DNA of 64,000 nucleotides from Oceanospirillum multiglobuliferum (GCF_900167095.1 NZ_FUXG01000001.1:1-64000), one strand, 5' to 3'; counted from the stretch's first letter, positions 17,427 to 27,512 are shown. Program-made: numbers and translations. The notes: generated by a model from the sequence alone, not told the origin.

Positions 17427-18356
17427 ATGTCAGTCTTACTAACCATTCTAATGACTGCCCTAGCACCTGCCATATGGGGAACAACCTACATTGTAACCAG
17501 CGAGATATTACCAGCTGATTCCCCTTTCACTGCCGCTACAATTCGGTGTTTACCAGCTGGTCTATTGCTAATATTAATTAGCCGCTATATACCAAAAAGA
17601 CATGAATGGCCCAAGCTCATCGCTTTATCGGCACTGAATATAGGCTGTTTCCAAGCATTGCTTTTTATTGCAGCTTATCGCTTATCTGGTGGACTAGCCG
17701 CAGTTATTGGTGCTGTACAGCCACTTATTACTTTAGGGCTTGTATGGCTCATGCAAGGAGAGCGCCCAAACTGGTTAAGTTTACTCGCATCAATACTGTC
17801 AATCACAGGTATGACACTTCTACTACTATCCCCCAAGCTAGACCAGCATACTGCTATGCAATGGGACACTATTGGCATTATTGCCGCCTTGGTCGGCGCA
17901 ATTAGCATGGCCTTAGGCATGTATTTTTCCAAGCACCGTCAAAATACCTCTTCAGCAACAGCGTTAAGTATACCTTTGCTGGCCTTTACAGGTTGGCAAC
18001 TGGCTTTGGGGGGGATGATGTTATTACCTTTCTCCCTACTGATTGACCCAGCGATACCTAGGCTGACTCACATACACATCGCAGGTTATAGTTACCTAAC
18101 ATTAGTCGGCACTCTACTCGCATATGCCCTGTGGTTTAAAGGCATACAGCAACTACCGCCTGTTGCCGTTTCTGCGCTAGGTCTACTCAGCCCTCTATCG
18201 GCCATTGCTTTAGGTTGGATATTTTTGGGTGAACGTATTGAAGGCACTGCCCTAATAGGACTAATTACTGTGCTGGTCAGTGTTCTGGCAGTTCAGTGGT
18301 CACAACTATTAATCAAACCCTCAGCAAAAAAATCGTTAGCCAATACAGACCGCTGA
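17427..18356 (+). CDS. EamA/DMT-superfamily exporter
   Basis: Inner-membrane transporter of 309 residues with about ten hydrophobic helices in two EamA repeats. It opens with APAIWGTTYIVTSEILPADSPF, typical of the EamA family, and has GWIFLGERIEGTALIGLITVL in the last helices. I start at the ATG at 17427; a TTG five codons earlier is possible and neither has a good ribosome site. Divergence from the MarR regulator suggests drug or metabolite export. Substrate unknown. Confidence 0.85.
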   Translation: MSVLLTILMTALAPAIWGTTYIVTSEILPADSPFTAATIRCLPAGLLLILISRYIPKRHEWPKLIALSALNIGCFQALLFIAAYRLSGGLAAVIGAVQPLITLGLVWLMQGERPNWLSLLASILSITGMTLLLLSPKLDQHTAMQWDTIGIIAALVGAISMALGMYFSKHRQNTSSATALSIPLLAFTGWQLALGGMMLLPFSLLIDPAIPRLTHIHIAGYSYLTLVGTLLAYALWFKGIQQLPPVAVSALGLLSPLSAIALGWIFLGERIEGTALIGLITVLVSVLAVQWSQLLIKPSAKKSLANTDR

Positions 18357-18542
18357 ACCTAAGCCGTAGTAAATAAAGCAAATATATTTTGTTACGGAGA
18401 GGTTGGGCAGCAGCACCGTCTATATATTGCTGAAAATTGATTAATTATTCCGCCTGTATTTTGTCTGTTTGAGCTTTAAATCCTAACTTTCGTAACAATC
18501 TGCTCAAATAACTTACTGAATCAATCAACTTTAGGAATCAAC

Positions 18543-19625
18543 ATGACAGATCTTTTTACCCCGTTAACACTGGGCGCAGTTGAAATTAAAAACCGTATCC
18601 TTATGGCGCCACTCACCCGCTGCCGTGCCGATGAAAACCATGTGCCAACCGATCTGATTACGGAGCACTATGCGCAGCGTGCCTCCGGTGGTCTGCTGAT
18701 TGCCGAAGCCACTATGGCGATGGAAGGTAACTCAGCATTCTGGCGTGAGCCGGGTATCTATTCCGAGGCTCAGGTTGAAGGCTGGAAAAAGGTGACTGAT
18801 GCCGTTCATGCGAAAGACGGCAAAATTTTCCTGCAGATTTGGCACGGTGGTCGTGCTTGTCACCCTGCTCTGAACGAAGGTAAGCAACCCGTAGCGCCTA
18901 GCGCTATTGCAATTACCAATAGCGACATCCATACGCCAGAGGGTAAGCAGAGCTATACCGTTCCTCGCGCGTTGGACGATGCTGAAATTCCGGCCATTAT
19001 CGAAGGTTTTGCCAAGGCTGCAGAAAATGCCAAACGCGCGGGTTTTGACGGTGTTGAAATTCATGGTGCTAACGGCTACCTGCTGGATGAGTTCCTACGT
19101 GATGGTGCTAACCACCGTGAAGGCCCTTATGGCGGTTCCCTTGAAAACCGCGCCCGTTTGTTGCTGGAAGTGATTGAAGCCGTGAGCAAGGTCTGGGGTT
19201 CGGATCGTGTCGGTGTGCGTCTGTCACCACTGAATACCTTTAACAGCATGAGCGACAGTGATCCGGTTGGTCTGATGACCTGGCTGTCTGAAAAACTGAG
19301 CGGCTATGATCTTGCTTATCTGCACCTGATGCGGGCTAACTTTATGGGCGCAGAGCCGCTAGATGTGATCACGCCAACCCGTGAGCACTACAAGGGCAAT
19401 TTGATTGTAAATATGGGCTACAGCCCGCAGGAAGCACAGCAGGTGGTTGCAGATGGCATCGCCGATGCGGTGGCCTTTGGCGTGCCTTTCCTTGCTAATC
19501 CAGATTTGCCCCATCGCATTAAAGAGGGTGCCGAGTTAAATCAGGCAGACCCCAAGACCTTCTATACTCAAGGATACGCAGGCTATAACGACTACCCAAC
19601 TCTAGACGCACTGGCACTGGCTTAA
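18543..19625 (+). CDS. old yellow enzyme, alkene reductase (NemA-like)
   Basis: FMN flavoenzyme that reduces activated C=C bonds such as N-ethylmaleimide, usually with NADPH. The 360-residue TIM-barrel shows MAPLTRCRA (N-terminal FMN loop), QIWHGGRACHP, EIHGANGYLLDEFLRDGANHR with the substrate-binding residues, and YGGSLENRARLLLEV. TTTAGGA precedes the ATG. It is followed after 15 bp by a glutathione-dependent enzyme, so the two may form a detoxification operon. NemA in E. coli is a reasonable relative; the exact substrate is not known. Confidence 0.9.
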   Translation: MTDLFTPLTLGAVEIKNRILMAPLTRCRADENHVPTDLITEHYAQRASGGLLIAEATMAMEGNSAFWREPGIYSEAQVEGWKKVTDAVHAKDGKIFLQIWHGGRACHPALNEGKQPVAPSAIAITNSDIHTPEGKQSYTVPRALDDAEIPAIIEGFAKAAENAKRAGFDGVEIHGANGYLLDEFLRDGANHREGPYGGSLENRARLLLEVIEAVSKVWGSDRVGVRLSPLNTFNSMSDSDPVGLMTWLSEKLSGYDLAYLHLMRANFMGAEPLDVITPTREHYKGNLIVNMGYSPQEAQQVVADGIADAVAFGVPFLANPDLPHRIKEGAELNQADPKTFYTQGYAGYNDYPTLDALALA

Positions 19626-19640
19626 ACAAAAGGAACTTCT

Positions 19641-20489
19641 ATGACTGACTCAACTTACACGCCACCTAAGGTTTGGCAATGGCAACCTGGTAATGGCGGC
19701 AAGTTTGCCAATATTAACCGTCCGACAGCAGGTGCAACCCATGAGAAAGCATTGCCTGTAGGCACTCATCCTCTACAGTTATACTCAATGGCAACACCCA
19801 ATGGTATCAAAGTGACCATCATGCTAGAGGAGTTGCTGGCGCTAGGTATTCAAGAAGCAGAGTATGATGCTTGGTTGATCGACATTATGGAAGGAGATCA
19901 ATTTAGTTCTGGTTTTGTTGAGATCAACCCCAACTCAAAAATTCCAGCCCTGATGGATCATAGCATTAACCCACCGCAGCGCGTGTTTGAATCCGGTGCC
20001 ATTTTGCTTTATCTCGCCGAGAAGTTTGGTGCCTTTATCCCAAAAGAAGCCCGCGCACGCACCGAGTGTTTAAACTGGGCATTCTGGCAGATGGGTACCG
20101 CGCCTATTCTTGGTGGTGGTTTTGGTCATTTCTATGCCTATGCCCCTGAAAAATTTGAATACCCTATCAATCGCTTCGCTATGGAGATCAAGCGCCAGCT
20201 GGATGTATTAGACCAACATTTAGCCCACAACACTTATTTAGCAGGCGAAGAGTACAGCATCGCAGATATGCTGGTTTGGTCTTGGCATGGCGGGTTAGTG
20301 TTGGGTCGTCTATACGAAGCCGCAGAGTTTTTAGACGTTACCTCATATCAGCATGTGGTACGCTGGGCAAAAACTATAGATCAGCGCCCAGCTGTACAAC
20401 GTGGTCGTATTGTTAACCGCACTTGGGGAGAAACATTTGAGCAGTTACGAGAACGTCATAGCGCCTCTGATTTTGATAGGGTGAAATAA
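19641..20489 (+). CDS. glutathione S-transferase, YghU-like disulfide oxidoreductase
   Basis: Nu-class GST of 282 residues. The N-terminal extension PPKVWQWQPGNGGKFANINRPTAGATHEK is distinctive for YghU, which uses two glutathiones per monomer and reduces disulfides. The thioredoxin fold follows with TPNGIKVTIMLEELLALG and NPNSKIPALMD, then a helical C-terminal domain ending HVVRWAKTIDQRPAVQRG. AAAAGGA precedes the ATG. Close spacing to the old yellow enzyme suggests joint defence against electrophiles. Confidence 0.9.
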   Translation: MTDSTYTPPKVWQWQPGNGGKFANINRPTAGATHEKALPVGTHPLQLYSMATPNGIKVTIMLEELLALGIQEAEYDAWLIDIMEGDQFSSGFVEINPNSKIPALMDHSINPPQRVFESGAILLYLAEKFGAFIPKEARARTECLNWAFWQMGTAPILGGGFGHFYAYAPEKFEYPINRFAMEIKRQLDVLDQHLAHNTYLAGEEYSIADMLVWSWHGGLVLGRLYEAAEFLDVTSYQHVVRWAKTIDQRPAVQRGRIVNRTWGETFEQLRERHSASDFDRVK

Positions 20490-20510
20490 CTCTCGCCTCT
20501 CACATTCAAT

Positions 20511-20541
20511 TGTGGGCTAGGTCGAAAGGCTCTAGCCCACA
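20511..20541 (+). terminator. 10-bp hairpin after the yghU-like gene
   Basis: Exact arms TGTGGGCTAG and CTAGCCCACA (20511-20520, 20532-20541) with an 11-nt loop lie 21 bp after the stop. No U-run follows, so it may stabilise the 3' end or act with Rho. Confidence 0.5.
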
Positions 20542-20662
20542 AGTGCTTACAGATACTTTCCACAGCTAAAATAGCTGATATAAGCCCCTACATAAAAAAA
20601 CCAATAGCCAGCAGCCATTAAGCGGTTAAAATACGCTGTTTTTTTCTGGCGCTGTAGCGGTT

Positions 20663-22036
20663 ATGTCTAAACTATTGATTACCTGCCTACCTTATCTCAA
20701 TGGCACTGACTATTTTTCCAAAGTTCAGCATCGGGCACTGCCTGTATTACTGGACAGCGGGCAGCCACTTAGCCCATCAGGTCGATATGACATTATTTCT
20801 GCCGATCCAGTGGAGGTAATTAATAGCCAAACACTCGCAACCAGTACCTCACTGGAGGTGTTGCGCACCCACCTAAAGGCCTATCAGCCCGAAGAAGCCG
20901 ATACTGAGATCGAGCTACCCTTTTACGGGGGCTTTATTGGCTATATAAGTTACGATTTTGGGCGAGAGCTGGAGCAGCTGCCCAAGCAAGCACAAGCTGA
21001 TATTGAGTTACCCAAACTACTCGGTGGAATCTACACTTGGGCCATTATTTGCGACCATCAAGAAAAGTGTAGTTATTTAGTTGCCCCTGCTGATGAACAC
21101 CCACAACAGCTGTTACATCTGCAACAGCCAAATAAGATCAACTCTGAACAGACCTTCAAGCTGCAGACCCCGTTCTATGCCAATATGAGCAAGGCGGAGT
21201 ATCGGGCACAGTTTGCTCGTATTATTGAATACATTAAGGCGGGAGACTGTTATCAGATCAACTTCTCACAGCGCTTTAAGGCTCAATGCAGCGGAGACAG
21301 TTGGCAAGCTTATTTGGCTATTCGCTCAGCAACCCCAGCCCCTTTTAGCGCTTATCTGGACTTTGGTCAGCAACAAATTTTGAGCGTGTCACCCGAGCGT
21401 TTTATCAAGCTACAACAGCAACAAGTTGAAACCAAACCGATAAAAGGTACAGCCCCTCGATCAACTAACCCTGAGTTAGATCTACAGTTGGCAGAGGAAC
21501 TACAAGCCAGCTTAAAGAATCGCGCAGAAAATCTGATGATTGTGGATCTGTTGCGAAATGATCTAAGCCGTGTTTGCCAATCAGGCTCCGTTAAAGTACC
21601 CGCACTATTCGCCTTAGAAAGCTATGCCAATGTTCACCATCTTGTCAGCACTATTGTCGGCACGCTTGATGCGGATAAAGATGCACTCGACCTATTGGCC
21701 GCCAGTTTTCCCGGCGGCTCCATCACAGGCGCACCCAAGATTCGTGCAATGGAGATCATTGATGAACTAGAGCCACAGAGACGTACTATTTACTGTGGCT
21801 CGGTGCTATATCTGGATTTTTTCCAGCAGATGGACAGTAACATTACCATTCGCACTTTACTGCATACACAATCAACCGATCCAAAAGCCAGCAATCAACT
21901 TTACTGCTGGGGCGGTGGTGGCATTGTGTATGACTCAGAAGCAGACGCAGAGTATCAAGAGACGCTGCATAAAGTCGGTAAGATTTTATCGGCCTTAGAC
22001 CCTGACTTTTTACAGCATTTCTCAACCGAACATTAG
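20663..22036 (+). CDS. pabB: aminodeoxychorismate synthase component I PabB
   Basis: Makes 4-amino-4-deoxychorismate from chorismate for folate synthesis. The 457-residue protein has the chorismate-binding fold: DCYQINFSQRF, PIKGTAPR (the Lys in this motif marks PabB; TrpE has Ala there), MIVDLLRNDLSRV, and PGGSITGAPKIRAMEIIDELE. Length is normal. The ribosome site is weak. Its 3' end overlaps the 3' end of the convergent histidine kinase gene by 4 bp. Confidence 0.93.
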   Translation: MSKLLITCLPYLNGTDYFSKVQHRALPVLLDSGQPLSPSGRYDIISADPVEVINSQTLATSTSLEVLRTHLKAYQPEEADTEIELPFYGGFIGYISYDFGRELEQLPKQAQADIELPKLLGGIYTWAIICDHQEKCSYLVAPADEHPQQLLHLQQPNKINSEQTFKLQTPFYANMSKAEYRAQFARIIEYIKAGDCYQINFSQRFKAQCSGDSWQAYLAIRSATPAPFSAYLDFGQQQILSVSPERFIKLQQQQVETKPIKGTAPRSTNPELDLQLAEELQASLKNRAENLMIVDLLRNDLSRVCQSGSVKVPALFALESYANVHHLVSTIVGTLDADKDALDLLAASFPGGSITGAPKIRAMEIIDELEPQRRTIYCGSVLYLDFFQQMDSNITIRTLLHTQSTDPKASNQLYCWGGGGIVYDSEADAEYQETLHKVGKILSALDPDFLQHFSTEH

Positions 22037-23403
22037 CCTAAGCTTAAGGGCAAGCCTAAGCTGAACCGACAGCCGTTCGGCTGCAAGTTATGCACTTGAA
22101 CTTGCCCTTGATGCGCCTCAACCACGGCTTTGACCAAACTCAAACCCAGCCCTAAACCTTTTGTTGTACGACTGATATCGGCACGGTATAAGCGATCAAA
22201 AATAAAAGGCAGATCTTGCTCAGCAACACCTTGACCGCTGTCATCAACATGAACCCATAGCTGCTGAGCGGTAACTTCAACCCACAGCTTTACTTGCCCC
22301 TTTTCAGGACTGTACTTGATCGCATTATCCAGTAAGTTGCTCAGCACTTGCCTTAAACGATTCTGATCAGCTCTCAGTGTTGTACCACCCTCACAATCTA
22401 AGGACAGTGTTATTTGTGTCTCTTCTGCCACAAACTCATAGAGCTCAAGCAACTGCTCCAGTAACGGCTTTACCTCAAATACGGTGAGATGAAGCGTCAT
22501 CAACCCCGACTCTGCCTCAGAAATATCCATCAGTGTTGTCAGCATCTGCTCAATGCGCTCAGTGTCCTCAATCAAATCAGCCACATTGTCATAAAGGTCA
22601 GCTTGCGCTTGTATACTGGGAGTTAGCAGGAGTTGTTCAATGCGTAAGCGCTGGCGTGCTAAAGGCGTTCTCAGATCGTGAGCTACATTATCCAACGTCG
22701 CCTTCATGCCTTGAATCAAACGTTCATTGTTAGCTAGAAAACGGTTAGTCTGCTGCACTAATCGATCTAGCTCAGTATGTTGAGCGCGCTCAGGTACTCG
22801 CTCAGATAAATGCTGCCCCGACTGGATACGTGCAACGGTGTCAATCAAATCACGTATCGGTCTTAAGGTTCGGTAATTCAACCAATACAGCAACAATAGG
22901 CTAATTAGATACAGGGGTAGCAACGTCAGTACAATAGCCCACCGATAACCCTCTTGCTGCTGTTGCCTTGGCAAACTGCTCAGACCTAGCGTCAGTTGCC
23001 ATGCTTTCTCCCCAGCCCTTAATGATGTCTCTTGCACAAACCAGCGCTTGCCTGATGTCTCTAGAATTGGCCATTGTGGGTTGACTAGTCGCTTGACCCC
23101 ATCGGCTTCCTCTAAACTTTGATTACTGAACTGCACTTGGCGGTTATGTTTCAACTCGACCAACCACAACGCATCAACCAACTGCTCTTGCTCAATAACC
23201 TCAACAAGCTTATCAGCCCCTGCATGTGTCAAGATACGTTGATAATTATTGAGCCGTGCCTCGATTAAATGACGGTCTTGTCCCACTAATGACTGATAAA
23301 GAAAAAAGTCTGCCAAGGCCGCAAAGAAGAGATAACTGAAGAGCAGCAGCGCACCCAGATAAAAGTTAAGGTAGCCGGATGTGTGCTGTGTTTTAGTGAT
23401 CAT
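22033..23403 (-). CDS. membrane sensor histidine kinase
   Basis: I place the start at the ATG at 23403, whose ATGATCACTAA overlaps the end of the response regulator gene by 11 bp, giving 456 residues. Order: TM1 (about 12-35), a periplasmic domain of about 135 residues, TM2 (about 170-190), HAMP (RPIRDLIDTVARIQSG), HisKA with the phosphorylated His in NVAHDLRTPLARQ, and HATPase with NLLDNAIKYSP, DSGQGV and GLGLGLSLVKAV. General layout resembles QseC/CusS kinases. The stimulus is unknown; the exported HbpS-like protein encoded divergently is the candidate partner. Confidence 0.88.
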   Translation of the reverse strand: MITKTQHTSGYLNFYLGALLLFSYLFFAALADFFLYQSLVGQDRHLIEARLNNYQRILTHAGADKLVEVIEQEQLVDALWLVELKHNRQVQFSNQSLEEADGVKRLVNPQWPILETSGKRWFVQETSLRAGEKAWQLTLGLSSLPRQQQQEGYRWAIVLTLLPLYLISLLLLYWLNYRTLRPIRDLIDTVARIQSGQHLSERVPERAQHTELDRLVQQTNRFLANNERLIQGMKATLDNVAHDLRTPLARQRLRIEQLLLTPSIQAQADLYDNVADLIEDTERIEQMLTTLMDISEAESGLMTLHLTVFEVKPLLEQLLELYEFVAEETQITLSLDCEGGTTLRADQNRLRQVLSNLLDNAIKYSPEKGQVKLWVEVTAQQLWVHVDDSGQGVAEQDLPFIFDRLYRADISRTTKGLGLGLSLVKAVVEAHQGQVQVHNLQPNGCRFSLGLPLSLG

Positions 23404-24097
23404 GAGTCGCCCTTTCGCTAGGCTCAACCCTTAGTACGTAACCCACCCCTCTTAGCGTATGCAGCAGCTTAGGTGTAAATGCCTTGTCCAGCTTAGCGCG
23501 TAACCGACATACCAGTACATCCACGACATTGGTTTGTGGATCAAATTGGTAGTCCCAGACCTGTTCTAGAATCATGGTTTTAGACAGCACTTTGCCTTGA
23601 TGCCTCAGCAGATACTCTAAAAGTGCAAACTCTCTTGGTTGTAAAACCACAGTCTGCCCTTGTCGCGTCACCTTTTTACTGAGCAGATCCAAACTCAGAT
23701 CAGCCAGCTGCAAGACTGTAGCTTCAGGTACTTGTTGCTGACGACGTCTTAATAGCGCTTGCACGCGAGCCTGTAACTCCACAAAGGAAAAAGGCTTCAC
23801 TAAGTAGTCATCGCTTCCGGTTTCTAGCCCTTGTACACGATCATTGACGGTATGGCGCGCACTTAAGATCAAAATAGGAAGGGCGTAGCCTCGCTCACGC
23901 AAGCTTCGAATTAAACTTAAGCCATCTAAGCTGGGGAGCATTAAATCCACTATCGCAACATCAAAAGGCGTCTCAACCATAAGGTTCAGCGCATCATAAC
24001 CATCACTCACATGGCTAACCGTAAAACCTAATGCTTTAAACCCGTTGCAGATAAACTGAGCAATCGTAACGTCATCCTCTACAACCAGTAAGTTCAA
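23393..24097 (-). CDS. OmpR-family response regulator
   Basis: 234 residues: receiver domain with DD (residues 8-9), phospho-acceptor Asp in VAIVDLMLP (about 51) and Lys in LVKPFSF, then a winged-helix DNA-binding domain with LQPREFALLEYLLRHQGKVLSKTMILEQVWDYQFDPQTNVVDVLVCRLRAKL. This is close to the CusR/QseB type. The start is a TTG with a strong GGGGA site 7-8 nt upstream. It is divergent from the GlcG/HbpS gene, so autoregulation and control of that gene are likely. Confidence 0.9.
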   Translation of the reverse strand: MNLLVVEDDVTIAQFICNGFKALGFTVSHVSDGYDALNLMVETPFDVAIVDLMLPSLDGLSLIRSLRERGYALPILILSARHTVNDRVQGLETGSDDYLVKPFSFVELQARVQALLRRRQQQVPEATVLQLADLSLDLLSKKVTRQGQTVVLQPREFALLEYLLRHQGKVLSKTMILEQVWDYQFDPQTNVVDVLVCRLRAKLDKAFTPKLLHTLRGVGYVLRVEPSERATHDH

Positions 24098-24179
24098 GTT
24101 AATCCCCTTATATCCGCTACGCTTTAGTTGTACTCATCATAGCAGTGCCTTCCCACTAGCCCTAGGCAAAGCCGCGAAC

Positions 24180-24195
24180 ATTACCAATTTGTAAT
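24180..24195. promoter_or_regulatory. possible response-regulator site in the divergent region
   Basis: An inverted repeat ATTAC-N6-GTAAT is followed by TTTAG-AAAGG-TTAAGG, loosely like the direct-repeat boxes of OmpR-family regulators. It lies between the regulator and the HbpS-like gene. This is a weak pattern call. Confidence 0.3.
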
Positions 24196-24275
24196 ACTTT
24201 AGAAAGGTTAAGGTAAGCTGCGCTCTGCTAAGTTGGTGACAGCTGACTCAGCTTACACTTTGATAGGACAAACAT

Positions 24276-24773
24276 ATGCGCACATTTAACACTCTTTCTT
24301 TATTCTCATCAGGATTGGCCATGCTGTTCTCTGGCGCTGTCATGGCGGCAACCACAACCAGTACCAGCCTATTAACATCAGACACTGCAACAGCATTAGT
24401 GCAGACCACCGTTGCCGAGTGTCGTGCCGAAGGTTTTGCCACTAGCGCAGCCGTTGTTGATCGGTCGGGTAATCTTCTCGCCTTTGCCCGTCATGAGATG
24501 GCGGGGCCTCACACCATCACCAGCAGCCAGCGCAAAGCATTCACCTCTGCTAGCATGGGACAGGCAACAGGTAAACTGGCCCAACTGGTCACCGACAAAC
24601 CTGCGCTGGCAGGCCTACGCGATATGAACCCTAATTTATTGTTGTTAGAGGGCGGTTTACCGGTGGTTATTAATCAGATTCGCGTTGCAGGCATCGGGGT
24701 TGGTGGCGCACCCGGCGGTCATATTGATGCGGCTTGCGCCCAAAAAGCCCTGACCAAAATTCTGGGCCAATAG
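24276..24773 (+). CDS. exported GlcG/HbpS-family protein
   Basis: 165 residues with a clear signal peptide (about 1-24, cleavage after AVMA). The mature part is a single GlcG/HbpS (DUF336) domain: SAAVVDRSGNLLAFARHEMAGPHTI, SQRKAFTSASMGQ, and GGLPVVINQIRVAGIGVGGAPGGHIDAACAQKAL at the end. In Streptomyces HbpS binds haem and works with the SenS-SenR two-component system; a haem or small-ligand role here is inference. The gene is divergent from an OmpR-type regulator and kinase, which mirrors that arrangement. A strong terminator follows. Confidence 0.85.
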   Translation: MRTFNTLSLFSSGLAMLFSGAVMAATTTSTSLLTSDTATALVQTTVAECRAEGFATSAAVVDRSGNLLAFARHEMAGPHTITSSQRKAFTSASMGQATGKLAQLVTDKPALAGLRDMNPNLLLLEGGLPVVINQIRVAGIGVGGAPGGHIDAACAQKALTKILGQ

Positions 24774-24792
24774 ACGCAGATGTTATGCCCCA

Positions 24793-24824
24793 AGAGAGAC
24801 GAGTAGTCGTCTCTCTAATCTTTT
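24793..24824 (+). terminator. terminator after the HbpS-like gene
   Basis: Perfect 10-bp stem AGAGAGACGA / TCGTCTCTCT with a GTAG loop (24793-24816), followed by AATCTTTT. Confidence 0.8.
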
Positions 24825-25027
24825 CTCCATCGTAATGCTCTCTACTCTTATCAATACGCCCGATCAACGTGCGACCCAAATTGCCACATCAGATCATCAT
24901 TGATTGTTAATCCGCATCAGATCAGCGAAAATAGCCGCCAATTATCTTTGAATATTTACAGGTTGAGATTGGCTTAACAAGCCGCTAAATCTGTCCCCTC
25001 TTTGCATAAACTAGAAGATTTTAATTG

Positions 25028-26614
25028 ATGTCAAACACGGCTATTCAGCAAGAAGTCTCGCGCCGTAGGACTTTTGCTATTATTTCGCACCCTGATGCGG
25101 GTAAAACTACCATTACTGAAAAACTGTTACTGCTGGGTAATTTGATTCAAACCGCAGGCTCGGTAAAAGGTAAGAAAGGTGATCGTCACGCCACATCTGA
25201 CTGGATGAGCATGGAGCAAGAGCGTGGGATTTCGATCACTTCTTCTGTGATGCAGTTTCCCTACAATGGCCGTATGGTGAACCTTCTTGACACTCCCGGT
25301 CACGAGGATTTCTCTGAAGACACTTACCGCACCCTAACAGCAGTTGACTCTGCGTTGATGGTGGTTGACGGCGCTAAGGGTGTTGAAGATCGAACTATTA
25401 AGCTGATGGACGTTTGCCGCCTGCGTGACACACCCATTTTCTCATTTGTGAACAAAATGGATCGTGATATTCGTGATCCAATTGAACTGCTTGATGAGAT
25501 TGAGTCCGTACTTAAAATTGCCGCGGCACCTATCAACTGGCCAATCGGTATGGGTAAAGACTTTAAAGGGGTTTATAACCTTTACACCGACACCATTCAT
25601 GTTTTTGTGCCTGGCAAAGGTCATACTTTACAAGATGATATTCGTATCCAAGGGTTAGATAACCCTGAAGCACGTGAATTGTTAGGTTATCTATACGATG
25701 ATTTTGTAGATGAAATGGAGTTAGTACGGGGTGCAACTCATGTATTTGACTCTGAAGCCTTTGTCGCAGGCAAAATGACACCTGTGTTTTTTGGTACTGC
25801 GCTAGCCAACTTTGGTGTGCGTGAGATGTTGAATGATTTCGTAGAGTGGGCTCCCTCACCTATCGCACGAAAAACTGAAACCCGTATGGTCGAAGCCAAT
25901 GAAGAAGCTTTCTCAGGTTTCGTATTTAAGATCCAAGCTAATATGGATCCTAAACACCGTGACCGTATTGCCTTTATGCGGGTGTGCTCGGGCAGTTATA
26001 GCCGAGGCATGAAAATGAAGCACGTACGCTTAGGTAAAGATGTCAAAATTGCTGATGCGGTTACCTTTCTCGCAGGCGATCGCGAGAACGTCGAGGAAGC
26101 TTGGTCTGGCGATATTATTGGCTTACATAACCACGGTACGATCCAGATCGGCGACACCTTTACCGAAGGTGAGTTATTAAAGTTCACAGGGATTCCACAC
26201 TTTGCCCCTGAAATGTTCCGTCGTGTACGCACCAAAGATCCTCTTAAGGCCAAACAGCTACTGAAAGGCTTACAACAGCTTTCAGAAGAAGGTGCGGTGC
26301 AGTTGTTTATGCCAATGAATAATAATGACATGATCTTAGGCGCTGTCGGCCAGCTTCAGTTTGAAGTGGTAGTTTTCCGACTACGTGATGAATACAAAGT
26401 TGAGTGTATGTATGAGCCTGTTAACGTGCAGACAGCACGTTGGGTTGAATGCAATGATCCTAAAAAGCTAGACGAATTCAAACGTAAAAATGCAGATAAC
26501 TTAGGCGTTGATGGCGGCGGTTTATTGACTTATCTTGCTCCTAGCCGTGTTAATTTATCACTGGCACAAGAACGTTTCCCAGAAGTTCTGTTCAGAGCCA
26601 CCCGCGAGCACTAA
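25028..26614 (+). CDS. prfC: peptide chain release factor 3
   Basis: GTPase that recycles RF1/RF2 from the ribosome after termination. The start is the ATG at 25028; a TTG directly before it is ignored. 528 residues with G1 [16 protein letters not shown]2 region [14 protein letters not shown]3 [14 protein letters not shown] and G4 NKMDRD, then RF3-specific domains ([29 protein letters not shown]). The length matches E. coli RF3. A terminator follows. Confidence 0.96.
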   Translation: MSNTAIQQEVSRRRTFAIISHPDAGKTTITEKLLLLGNLIQTAGSVKGKKGDRHATSDWMSMEQERGISITSSVMQFPYNGRMVNLLDTPGHEDFSEDTYRTLTAVDSALMVVDGAKGVEDRTIKLMDVCRLRDTPIFSFVNKMDRDIRDPIELLDEIESVLKIAAAPINWPIGMGKDFKGVYNLYTDTIHVFVPGKGHTLQDDIRIQGLDNPEARELLGYLYDDFVDEMELVRGATHVFDSEAFVAGKMTPVFFGTALANFGVREMLNDFVEWAPSPIARKTETRMVEANEEAFSGFVFKIQANMDPKHRDRIAFMRVCSGSYSRGMKMKHVRLGKDVKIADAVTFLAGDRENVEEAWSGDIIGLHNHGTIQIGDTFTEGELLKFTGIPHFAPEMFRRVRTKDPLKAKQLLKGLQQLSEEGAVQLFMPMNNNDMILGAVGQLQFEVVVFRLRDEYKVECMYEPVNVQTARWVECNDPKKLDEFKRKNADNLGVDGGGLLTYLAPSRVNLSLAQERFPEVLFRATREH

Positions 26615-26626
26615 ACTCCTATAAAA

Positions 26627-26650
26627 CGGCTGTCTTGTACAGCCGCTTTT
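26627..26650 (+). terminator. terminator after prfC
   Basis: CGGCTGT / ACAGCCG stem with a CTTGT loop, followed by CTTTTCTTT. Confidence 0.8.
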
Positions 26651-26699
26651 CTTTAGGCCTCAATTCAAATGTAGAAATAAATCAGATAGGGATATTGCC

Positions 26700-27491
26700 A
26701 TGCTGATTGATAGCCACTGCCATATTGACTTTCATCATTATCACCACGACCGTGCAGATGTATTAAAACAAGCTGCAAAGGTGGGGGTACGTCAGCTGAT
26801 CATACCTGCGGTGAGTGCTCAATATTGGCCTCGGGTTCTGTCTCTATCTGGTGAGTTTTGCGGTGTACAGTTGTTTTGTACCTTAGGGCTGCATCCTATA
26901 TTTATGGCTGAGCATAAGCCTATACATTTGAAACAACTTGAGCAGTTATTAATGCAGCACCAAGGGCATGTTGTTGCGGTGGGCGAAATCGGATTAGATT
27001 TTTCTGACAAAGCGTGTGACAAAGCCGCTCAACTGGCTCTATTTCAAGCCCAGCTTGATATTGCGGAGCAATTTCAACTACCTGTAATTTTGCATGTGGT
27101 AAAAGCTCATGAACAGGTCTTAAAACAGCTGAAAGCAAGACCTAATATAGTCGGTATTGTGCATGGATTTTCAGGTAGTTTTCCTCAGGCGCAGCAGTAT
27201 ATTCAGCAGGGCTTTTTATTGGGTGTAGGCGGTGTTATTACTTGGCCAAACGCGGCAAAAAAGCGACAGCTATTTAGCCAACTACCGTTAAGCGCGCTAG
27301 CATTAGAAACCGATGCTCCTGATATGTCGCCCGCAGGCTTAAAAGGTGAACGCAATCGTCCCGATCAAGTGCTCAGTATTCTGGATCAACTGGCAAGCAT
27401 ACGTAATGAAAGTACTGAAGAAATTGCCAAAACAACCAGCCAAAATGTGATTCGACTTATGTCTCTAAACAAAGTCTGTCGTTTGTATTAA
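26700..27491 (+). CDS. TatD-family metal-dependent deoxyribonuclease
   Basis: Metal-dependent hydrolase of 263 residues, TatD family. Metal ligands: DSHCHIDF at the start, GEIGLDF in the middle, the His in VILHVVKA, the His in GIVHGFSGS and the Asp in LETDAPDMSP. Activity as a 3'-5' DNase is known for the E. coli homologues; here it is by family only. The motif set is complete. A small tail-anchored protein gene follows after about 20 bp. Confidence 0.88.
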   Translation: MLIDSHCHIDFHHYHHDRADVLKQAAKVGVRQLIIPAVSAQYWPRVLSLSGEFCGVQLFCTLGLHPIFMAEHKPIHLKQLEQLLMQHQGHVVAVGEIGLDFSDKACDKAAQLALFQAQLDIAEQFQLPVILHVVKAHEQVLKQLKARPNIVGIVHGFSGSFPQAQQYIQQGFLLGVGGVITWPNAAKKRQLFSQLPLSALALETDAPDMSPAGLKGERNRPDQVLSILDQLASIRNESTEEIAKTTSQNVIRLMSLNKVCRLY

Positions 27492-27512
27492 ATTTTACAT
27501 TTGGGGGCCAAA

